Positions 24,651 to 36,358 are shown, numbered from the stretch's first letter. The stretch: DNA of 64,000 nucleotides from Portulaca oleracea (GCA_029582165.1 CM055882.1:12356001-12420000); one strand, 5' to 3'. Notes: generated from the letters alone by a model not told the origin. Program-made: numbers and translations.

Positions 24651-25785
24651 AGGCCTGTTTGGAGAGACAAAAAAGAATGGAATATGGGTGGAATGGGTTT
24701 TAGTTCCAATTTTTGGTGTTTGGAGAACATATTATGGAATGAAATTCCCATTCCAAAGGGTTTTTTATTCCTCCCAAATGGGGGGAGTTAGATACCTCCC
24801 ACTTATGAGAGGAATGGATTTCTATCCCTCAGGGATAGAAGTTCCTCTTGAAAAAAAAAAGAAGAAATTAAAGCCAACATTATTGATTCATTGTTGACAA
24901 CCACCGTTATTTTATCATCTCAACCATCTAATTCCAGAGAGAAACCCCATCTCCATGGCTGTTACCACCGGCCCACCGCCATCGGAGTGTTCCTTCTCAA
25001 TGTCCCTTCTCCACCACCGCCGACGACCATCACCTCTTGCTTGTCGTTGACCGCTGAGGTACATCCGAGTGTCCCTCTCGATGTCCGTTCCAGGTCTCCA
25101 TTCTCTGGTTTACGCGATCAATCGGCTGCCGGGATTTTGCCAGACGGTGTCGACGATTTCGACTACAACGAAATTGAAGATTCGAAGCTTCCGGAGAGTG
25201 GATTCAGCGTAGAGCTGTACGATCTGGGCATCGTCGCGGATGACGGCGATCAGACCGCCATAAGAGGTGCAGGCGACCTTGTTGCGAGTGAGGTTGATGT
25301 GCTTCCATTTCATGGAGTAAATCTCCATCTAGCGGCAGTAATGGTTGTAAAGGAGCTGCCAGATCCGGTGGAAACTAGGGTTGTTGTTGAGGTGGGTTTG
25401 GGCGGCGAAGTTGAGGAAGAGGAAGGGGTTGATGTCCAGCAAAAGAAGTTGTTGTACTGTCTATGAAATGGTTAAAGAAAATATTTTTTTGATACAAAGT
25501 TAAAAAATACGCGTATATTAGAATAGTTAAAAATACAAAAAAAGTTGTTTATAAATGAAATAATAAATTTACCACAAAAATATAACCTACAATATAAATA
25601 ATGACTTAAAATAAGAATATATTTGATTCCATTCCATAATTATTCACCAAATAGTGGAAGTAGAGTTTGATTCCATTCCAGTTTTTCTCCAAACAACTTC
25701 AGTTTTGGTATCTAATTCCATACCCAACCCCCTAAATATCTAATTTCATACTCATTCAATTCCTAAAATCTCTCCAAACAGCCCT
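24651..25785. mobile_element. PIF/Harbinger-like element carrying a host exon
   Basis: An 1,135-bp element with 17-bp terminal repeats 'aggcctgtttggagaga' and inverse 'agggctgtttggagaga' (16/17 identical). Flanking TAA triplets (24648-24650 and 25786-25788) form the 3-bp duplication of this superfamily. Subterminal 'ggaatgg'/'ccattcc' words recur on both sides. No transposase is present. The GC-rich centre (24900-25470) is a gene fragment (see next entry), so this is a Pack-type capture. Confidence 0.8.
25110..25373 (-). pseudogene. Captured VPS16 (VCL1) first-exon fragment
   Basis: On the minus strand the frame reads '..RIWQLLYNHYCR-stop-MEIYSMKWKHINLTRNKVA', then '..GGLIAVIRDDAQIVQLYAES' and 'LRKLRIFN', ending 'RLIA'. 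This matches the N-terminus of plant VPS16, a HOPS/CORVET subunit for vacuole fusion, which I recall as WQLLY..YYRKPEIYQMKWKH...RNKVA. A TAG replaces a Lys-like codon at 25329-25331. The similarity stops at a splice-donor-like 'GTAAAC', as if genomic exon 1 and the start of intron 1 had been copied. It is not a working gene: it covers about 85 of over 800 residues. Confidence 0.75.
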
Positions 25786-25788
25786 TAA

Positions 25789-25965
25789 GTGGGACTTATG
25801 TAGTCAAATTTTAATTTTAACCATAAATTTTTAATATATAAATAACTTATTACATAAAATTTCTATCAATAATCTAACTACGATGAACTCACACTAAATT
25901 TTTGGTTACGAGAGGTTCCAATTGTCCCAGAAAACAACCAAAACACCAAATCTAACTTATTAAGG
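25789..25965. other. Short AT-rich spacer
   Basis: Unremarkable DNA between the Harbinger-like element and the Stowaway MITE; no gene signature. Confidence 0.4.
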
Positions 25966-25967
25966 TA

Positions 25968-26193
25968 CTCCCTTCGTTTTTATTTATCTATCGCCTAGAG
26001 AATTGTATTAAAAACTTTGACCGTTTAATTTGTATAACGATTCATCGTACAAAATTGATGTCATTAGATTCGTAATGAAAAATACTTTAAAAAAAGTATA
26101 ATATTATATTTTTTATAAAAATTTATATTAAAAATTATTGATTAAAGATTGACACTGAAAACCGTAAATGATAGATAAAAAGAACGAAAGAAA
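25968..26193. mobile_element. Stowaway (Tc1/mariner) MITE
   Basis: A 226-bp element starting 'ctcccttcgtttttattta' and ending with the near inverse, between TA dinucleotides (25966-25967 and 26194-26195). 'CTCCCTYCGT' is the hallmark Stowaway terminus and TA is its target site. Non-coding; mobilised in trans by mariner-like transposases. Confidence 0.85.
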
Positions 26194-26436
26194 TAATTTC
26201 AAGCTCTTCACAGAATCATTTTCTATCATTTTTAGACCATTTGAAGGCTTGTTATCAGTTGTAATGTTAAGGCATGCTATACTCGGATAAAATTGAAGAT
26301 GGAGCACAACTCTTTGGCTTATGTATCACTTGATGCCCCTAATAATCACCGCTGATTGGAAAACACTATATACTATAATCAACACACACCTGACTCTCCA
26401 AGATGCAATCCCAACTACAATTACTGCCAGTTCCAA

Positions 26437-27412
26437 CCTTTCAAATGGTAGGCACCAACTACTGGTTATTCCAAGTTGTCAACCACTTTCTAAAATATTC
26501 CAAGTGGTAGGCTTATTTACAAAAGTATTCCATTCCGTAAGCTTATATCTAAACCACCGTTAGAAATTTTTAAATGAATATTTTGTTTGAAACTCAAACC
26601 CAGTGGCTACAGTAGCCCTAAAGACCTTCTTCTTTGAAAGTCTTCTCCCTTGAAATTGTAAGTGCTAGTCATTTCCGGCAACATCCCTGTCGGCTATCAT
26701 CACTCGGCCGCGACAACCTCCCCCATTTGAATCTCACAGACGGAGGTCGGCCGCCAGCAATTAATGATACTCCCTCATCTCCATTCTCCAACCCCTCTTT
26801 CTGTCTCCTCCGATCCACTCCATCATACACCAACACCAACACCATCGCCCTTCTTCCTTCCACTTCCACCCCCACACCTCCTTAATTCCTACCCAACCGA
26901 CATCCTTCACTCTTGCAATGACCTTCTACTCTACTCTTCTGTCCACATCGTCAACCCCACCACCTACTATATGTTTTCAACTCCCCCTCCATCAACTTCT
27001 TTTTTGTTATTGGAACTTGGAAGTGTATAGAAGTTGTGGAATATGTTAATGTTGTACCTCTATGTCAGACAAGATATGTAGAAATATTGAAGGAAATGTC
27101 ACTTTCCACTTGGTTGTTGAAGTTCCTAACCATGTTCTACTAGCATTATGTATGTTATGTTCTCTGACAATAGTTTCTTCAATTGCCTGTGATTTTCACA
27201 GAAAGAAGAAGAGTTTAAGGCCCATGTAGCAACTAGGTTTGAGTATCAAACCAAAAGAAAATTTTCCCTTTTTTTTTGAAATTTCTAACAGCAGTTTAGA
27301 TATGAGCTTACAGGAAGGAATACTTCTGTTAATAAGCCTACCATTTGGAATATTTTAGAAAGTGGTTGACAACTTGGAATAACCAATAGTTAGTGCCTAC
27401 CATTTGAAATTT
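26437..27412. mobile_element. Element with roughly 210-bp terminal inverted repeats (MULE-like, possible Pack-type)
   Basis: The left arm (about 26437-26645) and right arm (about 27194-27412) are near-perfect inverse copies. Pairs include 'caaatggtaggcacyaacta', 'ttccaagttgtcaaccactt', 'tctaaaatattcca', 'gtaagctyatatctaaac', 'gttagaaattt' and 'actcaaacc'. Long TIRs point to Mutator-like or fold-back elements. The roughly 550-bp core is C-rich and richer in GC than its surroundings, with Pro/Ser/Thr-rich frames such as 26634-26885. I do not recognise a parent gene. No target duplication was found. Confidence 0.65.
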
Positions 27413-27839
27413 TCCTTATTTTTTTTGTAAAGAAAAAAACTATACTTCGATTGCATGTATTACCACATGAAAAACACAACTATTGTGGTATTTTAAGAGA
27501 AATAAAACGAGCTAAGATATTTTAAATGCAATCGTATACTCACACATTAGACGGGGTTAACCTAAGTCATCTCCTAAACACCCCAAGTGAAGAAAAAAAA
27601 CACATGCATAAACATTCAATACTGAATCCACTAATTTCTCATCCACAATCTCAATTCTAACATATACAACACCAATTTTCAATCCAAGACATAATCTAAT
27701 AGTATATTATACATAAAATTGAATTGAATAAAGAAAACAACAAAATTTGTGAATTAAACCTTGAAATTCAAATTTAAGGGGGAAAGGAGTTAGGTTTTTA
27801 CTTTCAATTGGGGATGACAGAAAGCAAGAATCAATAGGA
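27413..27839. other. Spacer upstream of the Copia element
   Basis: AT-rich sequence without a gene. The last five bases, tagga (27835-27839), are the left target duplication of the Copia element. Confidence 0.4.
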
Positions 27840-28340
27840 TGTTGGGTTAAATGTGGAGGCCAATTTTGAGTTGGTCTTCGTGTATTGGAGAGTAAGGTAG
27901 AAGAATTTGAGTGGGAATAAAATTGTTGATTTGTTAGCCGCCTCTTTTTGTAATTACTTGGTTGTATGGACTCTATTAACCCTAAATTATTGTGTTAGTA
28001 TTGTACTATAAATAGAGCCTAAATGTTAGGCTTATTATAATCGCAATTGAGAGTGTTTCATCTAACCACAAGAGATTGATCTGTAATCTTTGTGTTCTTG
28101 AGGGAGTTGTGTGAGGCTTAACTCTGAGTGTTGAGTTCTCAAGTTGTAACTTTAGGAAGGTTGTGAGAGATTGTTGAGGTCTGGAAATCTCTGATAAACA
28201 CTTGTAATTCTTTGATAGTGCATCGTTCGTGGTTTTTTCCCAATTTGGGTTTTTTCACATTAATTCCTTGTCTTAAATCTTTATTTATTTTTTGCGCATA
28301 TTATTATCTGTCTACTAACAACACCCTGAGAATCCTAACA
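27840..28340 (+). repeat. 5' LTR of the Copia element
   Basis: 501 bp, TG...CA. It contains a TATA box 'tataaata' at 28007-28014 and the downstream 'gagagtgtttcatc' leader. Just inside, 'cttgtattaaagctttgg' (28342-28359) is a degenerate match to the initiator-Met tRNA primer-binding site (consensus TGGTATCAGAGC). Confidence 0.85.
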
Positions 28341-28392
28341 ACTTGTATTAAAGCTTTGGTTGGAGCGTTGTTGATCTGCAGACTAAGAAGCA

Positions 28393-29545
28393 ATGGCAGA
28401 CGCAATTGTGAAGATCCCGGAGTTCGATGGGAAAGGCTACGTGTGGTGGAGGATGCGTGTTGATCGAGGATGTGCTCCGCTAGCAAAAGTTGCATCTTGC
28501 GATGGGTGAAAAGCCAGAACAGATGGAACCGAAGGATTGGAGAGTTTAACGATTAGACATTCAGTATAGTGAAGCTAACGTTAGCTCGGAACGTGGCTTT
28601 CAATGTCAAAGATCAAAAAATGACGAAAGGTCTACCGGAGGCCTTACAAAACACATATGAGAAACCTTTAGCGATGAACAAGGTATATGTGTTGCGTCGT
28701 TTATTTGAATTTAAGATGCATGAGTTTGGTGATATGAATGATAGTATGAATGAGTTGAACGTGATAGTATCAAAATTGATCTCTGTGGGAGTTAGTTTTA
28801 ACAACGAGATGAATACTCATATACTGTTGGCTACCCTACCTAAGTCTTGGGATAATTTTGTTATTTCTGTAACATCTTCGGTTAAGAAAGATGAGAAACT
28901 GAAGTTTGGGGAAATTAGAGACTTTGGCCTGAATGAAAGCATTCGTATGAGAGATTCTAATGTGTCCGATTCTTTGGGGAATGCTTTGGTTGTCAAGGGT
29001 AGGAGGAACAATAGGAGCTCGGGTCGGGGTCGATCTAACTCTAGAGACCAAAACATGGAGAACGTGTTATGTTGGAACTATGGTGATAGAGGTCATTTTC
29101 ATAGTGATTGTCCTAAACCAAATAAGAGTAGTTATAATGACCATGACTTGGTAAATTCTGCTGAGGATTTGGGTGATGTCCTAACAATTAGTATTGACCA
29201 GCCAGAAAGGAGTTGGGTGATATATTCGGGTGCGTCGTTTCACTCTTCCTTTAGCAGGGAGGCCTTTAGTAATTTTGTGAGTGGAAGGTTTGACATGGTT
29301 AAGCTTGCAAATGGTCATAGTCTAAAGGTGCTATGAAGAGGTGATATGAACATTAAAACTTCTAAGGGTTGGACTTGGAGGTTGAGGAATGTTCGGGATA
29401 TGCCAGGTCTGACCAAGAACCTTGTATCTGTGTGTTAACTGGATGATTAGGGGTTTACGATGAGATTTAGGGATGGTCATTGGATGGTAATGAAAGGATC
29501 TCTAGTAATTGCAAATGGTAGGAAGGAAGGGAAGTTATGTACTAC
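28393..29545 (+). pseudogene. Copia gag-protease-preintegrase remnant
   Basis: Begins 'MADAIVKIPEFDGK', breaks frame near 28460 and 28550, then runs open from 28569 to 29336 with the UBN2-type Gag ('PLAMNKVYVLRRLFEFKMHE'). The zinc knuckle is C-WNY-GDRG-H-FHSD-C: the second Cys is now Tyr. The protease motif reads WVIYSGASFH instead of WVIDSGASFH, so the catalytic Asp is lost. After a TGA at 29334 the pre-integrase part ('LTKNLVSVC', 'DGHWMVMKGSLVIANG') follows with two more stops. Confidence 0.85.
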
Positions 29546-29960
29546 CATTGATAATTCTAATAGGCATGTTCATGCTCGTCAAAGGCGTGTTAGTTTCTCT
29601 GATGAGAGAAGGGTACCAAAAATGAAAAGGTTTCCGTTCGAGGCTACAAGAACGGATGGTCAGCCGAAGAACGTATCTAACCCGCACGTGAATTCGACAA
29701 GTGCAACACGAGGCAAAATTTCAATCCAAGATTCCCTAAATCGTTGACGAGGATGCGATTGGCGAAGTTGTAGGGGCGTGATCGGTTCAAGTGGAGTCTG
29801 TTGATAAAAGAGGAGTTGATGGTAGGTCAACTGAGACTTCTGTTGATCTTTGTTGAACAAGGTTGAGATGGATGCGCTAGAGGATTCGAGGAGGTGTTGA
29901 AGTGGTGATTGATGATAATCGACGAAGATTGCGTTTATAATTGGTCTCCAAGTGGGAGAT

Positions 29961-30454
29961 TGTTGGATTGAATGAGGAGGCCAATTTTGGGTTGATCTTT
30001 GTGTCTTGGGGAGCAAGGTAGAAGATTTTAAGTGGGAATCAAATTTTTGATTTGTTAACTGCCTCTTTTTGTAATTCCTTAGGTGCGAGGACTCTATTAA
30101 CCCTAATAATTGTGTTAGACTTTTACTAAAAATAGAGCCTAGGTGTTAGGCTTATTAGTATCACAATTGAGAGTGTTTCATCTTACCACAAGATATTGAC
30201 CTGCAATCTCTGTGTTCTTGAGGGAGTTGTGTGAGGCTTAATTGTGAGTGTTGAGTTCTCAAGTTGCAATTCTAGAAAGATTGTGAAAGATTGTGGAGGT
30301 GTGAGAATATCTGATAAATAATCTTTTGATAGTGCATTGTTCGTGGTTTTTTCCCGATTTGGGTTTTTCTACGTTAATTCCTTATCTTGAATCTTTATTT
30401 ATTTTTCGTACCTATTATTGTTTGTTTGCTAACAACGCCCTGAGAATCCTAACA
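29961..30454 (+). repeat. 3' LTR of the Copia element
   Basis: 494 bp, colinear with 27840-28340 but with many substitutions and small indels. It is preceded by the purine tract 'aagtgggaga' (29950-29959), the expected polypurine tract for plus-strand priming. The TATA box seen in the 5' LTR is here 'taaaaata', a change likely to weaken it. Confidence 0.85.
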
Positions 30455-30911
30455 TAGGGAACAAGGGATTTCGATTGGGCGGCGCCTGATGGAAGGTGGC
30501 TCAGCGGCCAGCAAGCGTCAGGCTAGCTGGTCGTCGGCATAGGCAGAGGCAGTGACAAAGAGAGGGAGGTGTGAGAGTAAAAGGTGGGTGTTTGAATTGA
30601 TGGTGGGATTGAATGGGCTTTGTTCTTTTAAGGCCCAACTAAAACCAATCATAGTAACAATAACTCCATCTTCCTCTTCTTTTCTCATTACCAAAATGTT
30701 TCTAATATAATCCAACAATACTAGTTCAAATCGCAGAATTAAAATTTTGCAAAACTTAAATAATAAGAAGTGCTAAAATAAAATAGGGAGATGAAATAAA
30801 TTTTGAAATCTAAATTAATAAGAAGAAATAAGAACAACAACCACCACGATGACGATGACGACGACGACGACGACGACAACAACAACAACAATAATCAATC
30901 GATCTGTTTTA
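30455..30911. repeat. Intergenic spacer with a (GAC)n/(AAC)n microsatellite
   Basis: Starts with the taggg duplication. Bases 30846-30890 are a (GAT/GAC)n to (AAC)n trinucleotide array. Otherwise no gene; the small minus-strand frame at 30518-30718 has no recognisable homology. Confidence 0.5.
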
Positions 30912-31393
30912 TCAAAATTTAACTACCAAAAAAAATCGAAAATTTGATATTAGTAGAGTTAATTTATTTATGTTACAAATAACATGCAAGTGCATGGTGA
31001 TGGACATGCTGACATTAATATGTAAATCTTGCAATAGATGACTGAGCCGTTTAAGTTCTGAAGTTGTGGCCGACATAGCTCTGTACCTAGCTTCAGTTAA
31101 TGACTTAGCTACTGTCTTCTGCTTCTTTGTCTTCCAAGATACCAAAGTTCTCAAAAATACACAATATCCTGTCAAGGATCTGGTTGTCATTCTATAACTA
31201 CCCCAATCCGCATCACAGTAAACCATGACCTTTAAATCTGAATTAGCAGGATAAAACAACCCCTTATTTACTGTCCCTTTGAGATATCTCATCACATAGA
31301 GGACAACTTGGTAGTGAGGTTCTTGAGGACACTGTAAAAATTGGCTAAAATTCTTAACAACATAAGATATATTTAAACGGGTCAAAGTAAGAT
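30912..31393 (-). pseudogene. Copia RT end and RNase H remnant
   Basis: Frame with 'YLTLTRLNISYVVKNFSQFLQCP', 'VMRYLKGTVNKGL', 'VYCDADWGS', 'TRSLTGYCVFL', 'VSWKTKKQKTVAKSLTEARYRAM'. These are the standard Copia thumb and RNase H motifs. The first catalytic Asp is present in CDADW, and Glu is kept in the EARYRA block (usually EAEYRA). After 'HINVSM' homology fades, where a normal element has 'CDN..A..IA.NP'. It is the 3' part of the same gene as 38232-38892. Confidence 0.85.
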
Positions 31394-33387
31394 ATAGGAG
31401 ATATTTGGCAACCATCTGTTGGCCGTTGTTTTTTTTGGTTGTTGGTTGCTTTGTTAGCTGTTTGACTTTTAGCTGTTTTGTTAGCTATTTAGACCTGGGC
31501 ATTGGGTGGGCCGAAAATTTGTGACCATGGCCCGTAGCGGGTCATGCGACCCGGCCAAGCACGACTAGTGAGCCGGGGCGGGTCAGCGGGCCGGCAATTG
31601 TACAACCTGAATTTATTTTTATCACTATACCTAAAATGCTAAAACGTCTCGTTACTGTTCACATGAACAGTGAACGATGTACTGTTCCAATGAACAGTAG
31701 GCAGGGGTTTTTTCGTAAAATCTGATAAAAAAATTTCATCCCCTAAAATTCTTTGTACGCTCAGTGTTTATTATTTGCGTATGCGTTGTATGTCTCTTCT
31801 TCAATCTTTCTCTCACTCTCCAGTCCCCACAGGTAAATCCAATTCTCCCTTTCTCCATTTTAAAAGTTTGACCTCCCTAAATTTTGCAGTCTTTTCTTAA
31901 ATTTTGATTTGATGAATTCGCAATTGCCAAAATCCCAATTTGTGGTTTCTTTGGCTGGAACAAGAATCAAATTTCATCTTTTCCAATATTTTTAAGTCTT
32001 TTCCTATTCCTACGCATCTGAAAGGAGTGGGTTTGATTTTATTAGAGTATTGTGGTTCATCTATCTATGGTATTTTTCAACGATTATTCACATGCAAAGT
32101 TGAAGTCCATGCAAAATAGAAGTCCTTTTATCAACAAGTAGCCTGATTAATCTCTATCGAAATAAGGATGAGATGGTTGTTTCTCTCGATGAATTGGTTG
32201 TGTGCGAAGCAATTCAAGATTTTATTGTTAACGAATTTTTGATCGGAAGAGGTAGGCATGGAAGGCCCTCATTATATCAGGTATGTTTCCTTGAACAATT
32301 ATCAATTTTGTTCTAATACGTATCTTTGAACAAGAGCTAAGATTTTCATCTAATTCTTTCTCTCCTCCCTATAATCTGTTTTCACGGAGGAACACGGAGA
32401 AAAGAAGAGAGAGACTGAGCTAAGTACTCGATGATCAAGGCTCCAGTTTACTTATCAATGGTATATTTATGTGATTAATGCATGTTTACTTATCAATTTG
32501 TTTTCAGTGAGAACCCTTTAATTTATGGTATACTTCTCTCACCTCTGTGATTAATGCATGTTTACTTATCAATTTGCTTATCAACTGTTTGGAGAAGTAA
32601 ATTCTCTGTTTGGGAGTAAAAGAGATTTTGATTACTGTTATTTTGTGCTTTTAGATTGTTGATTTTGAGGCTTTTTAGTTGAGGGAAAAAATAATGTTGG
32701 CATTGGAATCGGAATTCTCTGGTTTTCATTGTATGAGATTTGTTTGTTTTAGAGTTGGGTCTAATTGGTTGGTGTATTTCTGCAGAGGGTGCACTTGTTG
32801 CGGCTTCATATCCATTGTTACTGCTGGAACTGCTGTTGGTTTGGGTTTCCTGGTATTGAAAGGTACGTAATTTAAGTTTATGGGAATTGTAACAGTTGGT
32901 GTATTTTTTATTCCCTGGAAAATGATGATGGGTAGATGCAAAAGTGGAGCAAATTTCTGAACATTTAAGCCATCAATGTATTAGATCATTACACCATCTT
33001 CTATGAAATTGTTGAGCCTTGTTGTTTGTAAGGGTGAATTATGGAGATTGGAGAGATACGACTCCGATAGGTAGAATGTTACGCTGTGATTATTTAGTGG
33101 TATTTTGCCATTAGTATAATAGTCCAATAGGCGATAACAAAGTTCCACATGATATGGGTGGTGAAAACATGAGAGAATTAGAGCACGATTCATGTTGGAG
33201 GAGATGACAGCAATGCAGTTCAGCATTGCTGTGACTGTCAGGCTACAATCAATAAAAATACACAACATTCATAGCTACAAAATGATTAGGTAACCCAACT
33301 CATACATACTGTAAGGGGTAAAAAGAAAGAATAGGTGCGAAGCAAGAGGAAAGGTAAAAGACATTAACCACGAGATGAGACACTCAC

Positions 33388-33492
33388 GCGTTTACTATCA
33401 ATAACTGCACGGGAGTAGCGAGCTAACTTTGATAATCCTGGGACTTGTGCCCACCGAGGTATATGTGCCTTCCCAATCCATAACTGCTCACA
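33388..33492 (-). pseudogene. Exon-like gene fragment inside the hAT
   Basis: A 105-bp open segment with a pyrimidine-rich acceptor (TTTCAG) before it and a consensus donor (GTGAGTG) after it. It encodes 35 residues: 'CEQLWIGKAHIPRWAQVPGL' followed by 'SKLARYSRAVIDSKR'. The composition and splice signals look like a genuine conserved exon, but I cannot name the protein. It may be a captured host exon. Other candidate exons lie at about 32785-32862 on the plus strand ('tctgcag' before, 'gtacgt' after). Confidence 0.45.
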
Positions 33493-33899
33493 CTGAAACA
33501 AAGTTCAGAAGATATGCTCATTAGGAAGCTATTCTACTACTAAGGAAAAGGCAATTATAATGCCATTTATATTAACTGCATTTAAATTGTACTCCATTAT
33601 GGGATGACTATAGGAATAACAACAGTCACTGCAAAAGTCTGCAGTTACTTGTCTGAACCATCTCCACAATCAGACATATCATGTAGTTTTTGAGCAAAGA
33701 TGGAATGAAATCAAGAGATGATCTGCTGCTTCATTCATTGTTTTCAGTTGCTTAGCATTTCTTGGGTAGTTCCAAACTCTGTTTGGAATCATCTCTTGGC
33801 TTATACAAACTTATTTGTAAAGGAAATCAGCTCAAGAGAAGCAAGAAAACAGATGTGTTTTGCAAAGATTAATCAAGTGGTCATACCCCAAGTCCAAGT

Positions 33900-34050
33900 A
33901 CTTTTGTCCACATCTCTTACAGTCAGTCCTGGTAAAAGCTGACCTGACCGAAACCGACCCGATTTTTCAAACTTGGAGTTTAACAAACCCAGATTATGGG
34001 GCATACCGTCGATACTGAACCTGACCCGACCCGCCCGAATTGACAGGTCT
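33900..34050. repeat. GACCCG-rich hAT-like scrap inside the 6-kb hAT
   Basis: 'agtcctggtaaaagctgacc' on the left and the inverse of 'agacctgtcaattcgggcgg' on the right face each other across about 130 bp with 'cgacccg' clusters. It resembles a tiny or deleted hAT MITE. The target duplication is not clear. Confidence 0.35.
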
Positions 34051-36192
34051 ACATACAGTGCATGAAAGATAATTTGAACAGGACTTGAATTTTTGGGATA
34101 AAGAGAAATTTTGCTTTTCTTCTCTGGACGAAGTAAACTTTGTGGACAATATTTATTATGAATATTTGTAGTCCCTTTGTAAGAAGACGCGAGCAGTGCA
34201 CCCATTGACATACTCATTGACATAAATAATATAATCTATTAATCCCCCAATAGTCCTACATCTCCATTTTTAGGGCATACAAAAAACAACAAATCTCAAC
34301 TTATATGTGGATATCATGCGGATTTGGGTGATAATGCCTTTGGAATATTTAATGATTGTTTCTTAGGTCGTGAAATTGGGATAAGTGTGGATAGTAATAT
34401 ATGATCCAAGGTAATGAAAATCTATATATAGTTCTGCTTGTGATTGTGTGCTTGTATATGTGATCTATTGCTTGTGAAATATATGATCCAAGGTAAATTC
34501 TGAAGTGCTCCCAAAATTCAAAACCTTTTTTTTGTATTTTTGAAGTTGATCCCTCACTCTCTTCCATGGATTTTTCTCCCAACCAGTCAACACCATGTTG
34601 ATCTCTTTGTATTTTGGAGAAAGTTAAGTGAGCATTACAGCATGAGAGAGAAGACTTGATAAAAAAGAGGATTGAACTGGATCTACTTACAATTAAGGAT
34701 TGTTGTAGTATGTTTCCTTTCAATTATTGGTTCTTATATCAATTTCAAATTTTTAAAAAATGTCTTATTGCCTTTTTTGTTTTCTGGAAAGAGTGGAGTG
34801 GAATTGCAGTTGTGAATGTTGGCGCCATGCTTGTTTTTTGTGTGTTCTATTGTTTTGTGTGTTGGTTGATATGTATGTGACTTCAATGAATGGTTGCATG
34901 TAGGCAACTTTGATGAAGTGTTGTTTGTTTCTTCCCACAGCTAAGCCATGAGGCTCAGGAGGGTTTTGACCTTTTGCCTGTAGGTGTGGATCTAATTTGT
35001 AGTTTGCTCTTTGTTGTTTTTCCTATTAGAAGGCATGGAATTGGTTACCCAGTATATTCCGGTCAATAAAATGTACATTAACAAAATTAATCATCTTTCC
35101 CATCAAAATGCTGAACTTTTAAGCTTTCCGTACTCAAGCTATATAATTGGCTTTGACTTTGTTAAATTAGGATGGTCTCACATATTGATTCTGGTGTGGG
35201 TTATGTCCTACTTTACTTTGTCCAGGAAACCTTCTATAATATAACAAAAGTTATTGTTGAAAGGTTTCCTTTTTTTTTTTTCAACTTATCCTATAAATGA
35301 TCATTTTTTATTTTCCACAAAATTCATATATCCAAGAATATTCTGTATGTAACTTACAGGAAATTTAGCTTTTCAAGAGTTGAAAAATTGCATGAAGACA
35401 TCAAAAACATTTCAATTTTGGGGATGTGTAGTTGGTGTTGGCAAGAACCAAAAGGCTTAGCTGTACATAATTGTTCCTATCTCTTTCTTTTAGTTGTAAT
35501 TAATTTCAAGATTGATACATAGCTGAGTTAATTTGTGTAAGTAAAGGAAATCTGGTTCTAATTAAATGAGAGTTATATCCCTAATAAGTAATAACTGATA
35601 GCTTACTTCCCATACTATTAAATTGTTTTTGGACTTCTTTTCTTTTTTTTCTCTGTCCTTTGTTAATTAATAGTATGGGAAGTGATCAGCTTCAAGGTTT
35701 AGATACAGGAAACATGGGTATGAGTCTGAATGCCCAACTTACTTGAAGCTACATCATTGAATGGATTTGACTCACAAGATTTCTGTTCGCTCATGTTAGG
35801 ATTCCTTCTGTATGTTTCTTTGGAAAATGAGGATCGGTGCATGAAATGAAGTACCTTATCAGGGTGGTACATGCAATCAACTACAAAAGAAAGGGACACT
35901 GATTTCTTCTCTGTAGTCCCTTTTCTTTAGTTCAATTTTAGAGGTTTATCTTTCGTCTCTCTAATTTTCCAATTTACGGGTTCACTTTTCCGGTTTAATT
36001 GGCCACACTTGAATCAATGTAGTTCCCAACAATGTGTTTGGGTGGTATATGGTTTTATTTTTCTGGTTGAATTGGCGATATCTGGATCATTACAGTACCT
36101 AATGATGTGCGTTTGGGTGTGGATAAACGAGCTATGTTGAGGTTTGGACACTCTTTGAGTTGCCAATTTTCACTAATTTGTTGCGTTCGACT

Positions 36193-36275
36193 TTCTTTAC
36201 TCATCTGTCATTGTCTTGTTATGCTCATATCTAACTTTACTCATCTATCATTGTCTTGTTATGCTCATATCTAAC
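36193..36275. repeat. 41-bp tandem duplication
   Basis: 'tttactcatctgtcattgtc' plus 'ttgttatgctcatatctaac' is repeated head to tail with one G/A difference. Located in the hAT interior; no function apparent. Confidence 0.7.
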
Positions 36276-36358
36276 AATTTGATCAACCGAACATTGTAAT
36301 AATATTAGATAATTGTTGGTAATGGTTTTCATATATTGTTATTTGTACTTTTCTTCTT

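Larger units (their letters stand above)
27840..30454 (+). mobile_element. Copia LTR retrotransposon (TNT1-like), internally deleted
   Basis: A 2.6-kb element with two LTRs (501 and 494 bp) that start TGTTGG and end CCTAACA. Flanking pentamers are tagga and taggg (4/5). Only gag, a dead protease and the gag-pre-integrase region are left; integrase, RT and RNase H are missing. After about 29560 the frame jumps to an unrelated basic stretch ('RVSFSDERRVPKMKR'). The LTRs differ at many positions, so it is an old insertion. A truncated LTR of the same family lies at 61459-62285. Confidence 0.85.

Noticed and set aside
24891..25466. 191-codon plus-strand frame in the Harbinger-like element
   Set aside because: The recognisable similarity (VPS16) is on the minus strand; the plus frame is its complement plus GC-rich filling.
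31397..31418. 'VAKY' residues before the RNase H frame as part of Copia
   Set aside because: They derive from the terminus of the inserted Harbinger-like element; the true Copia continuation is Leu-Leu-Tyr-Leu after removing 31397-38231 and one copy of 'ata'.
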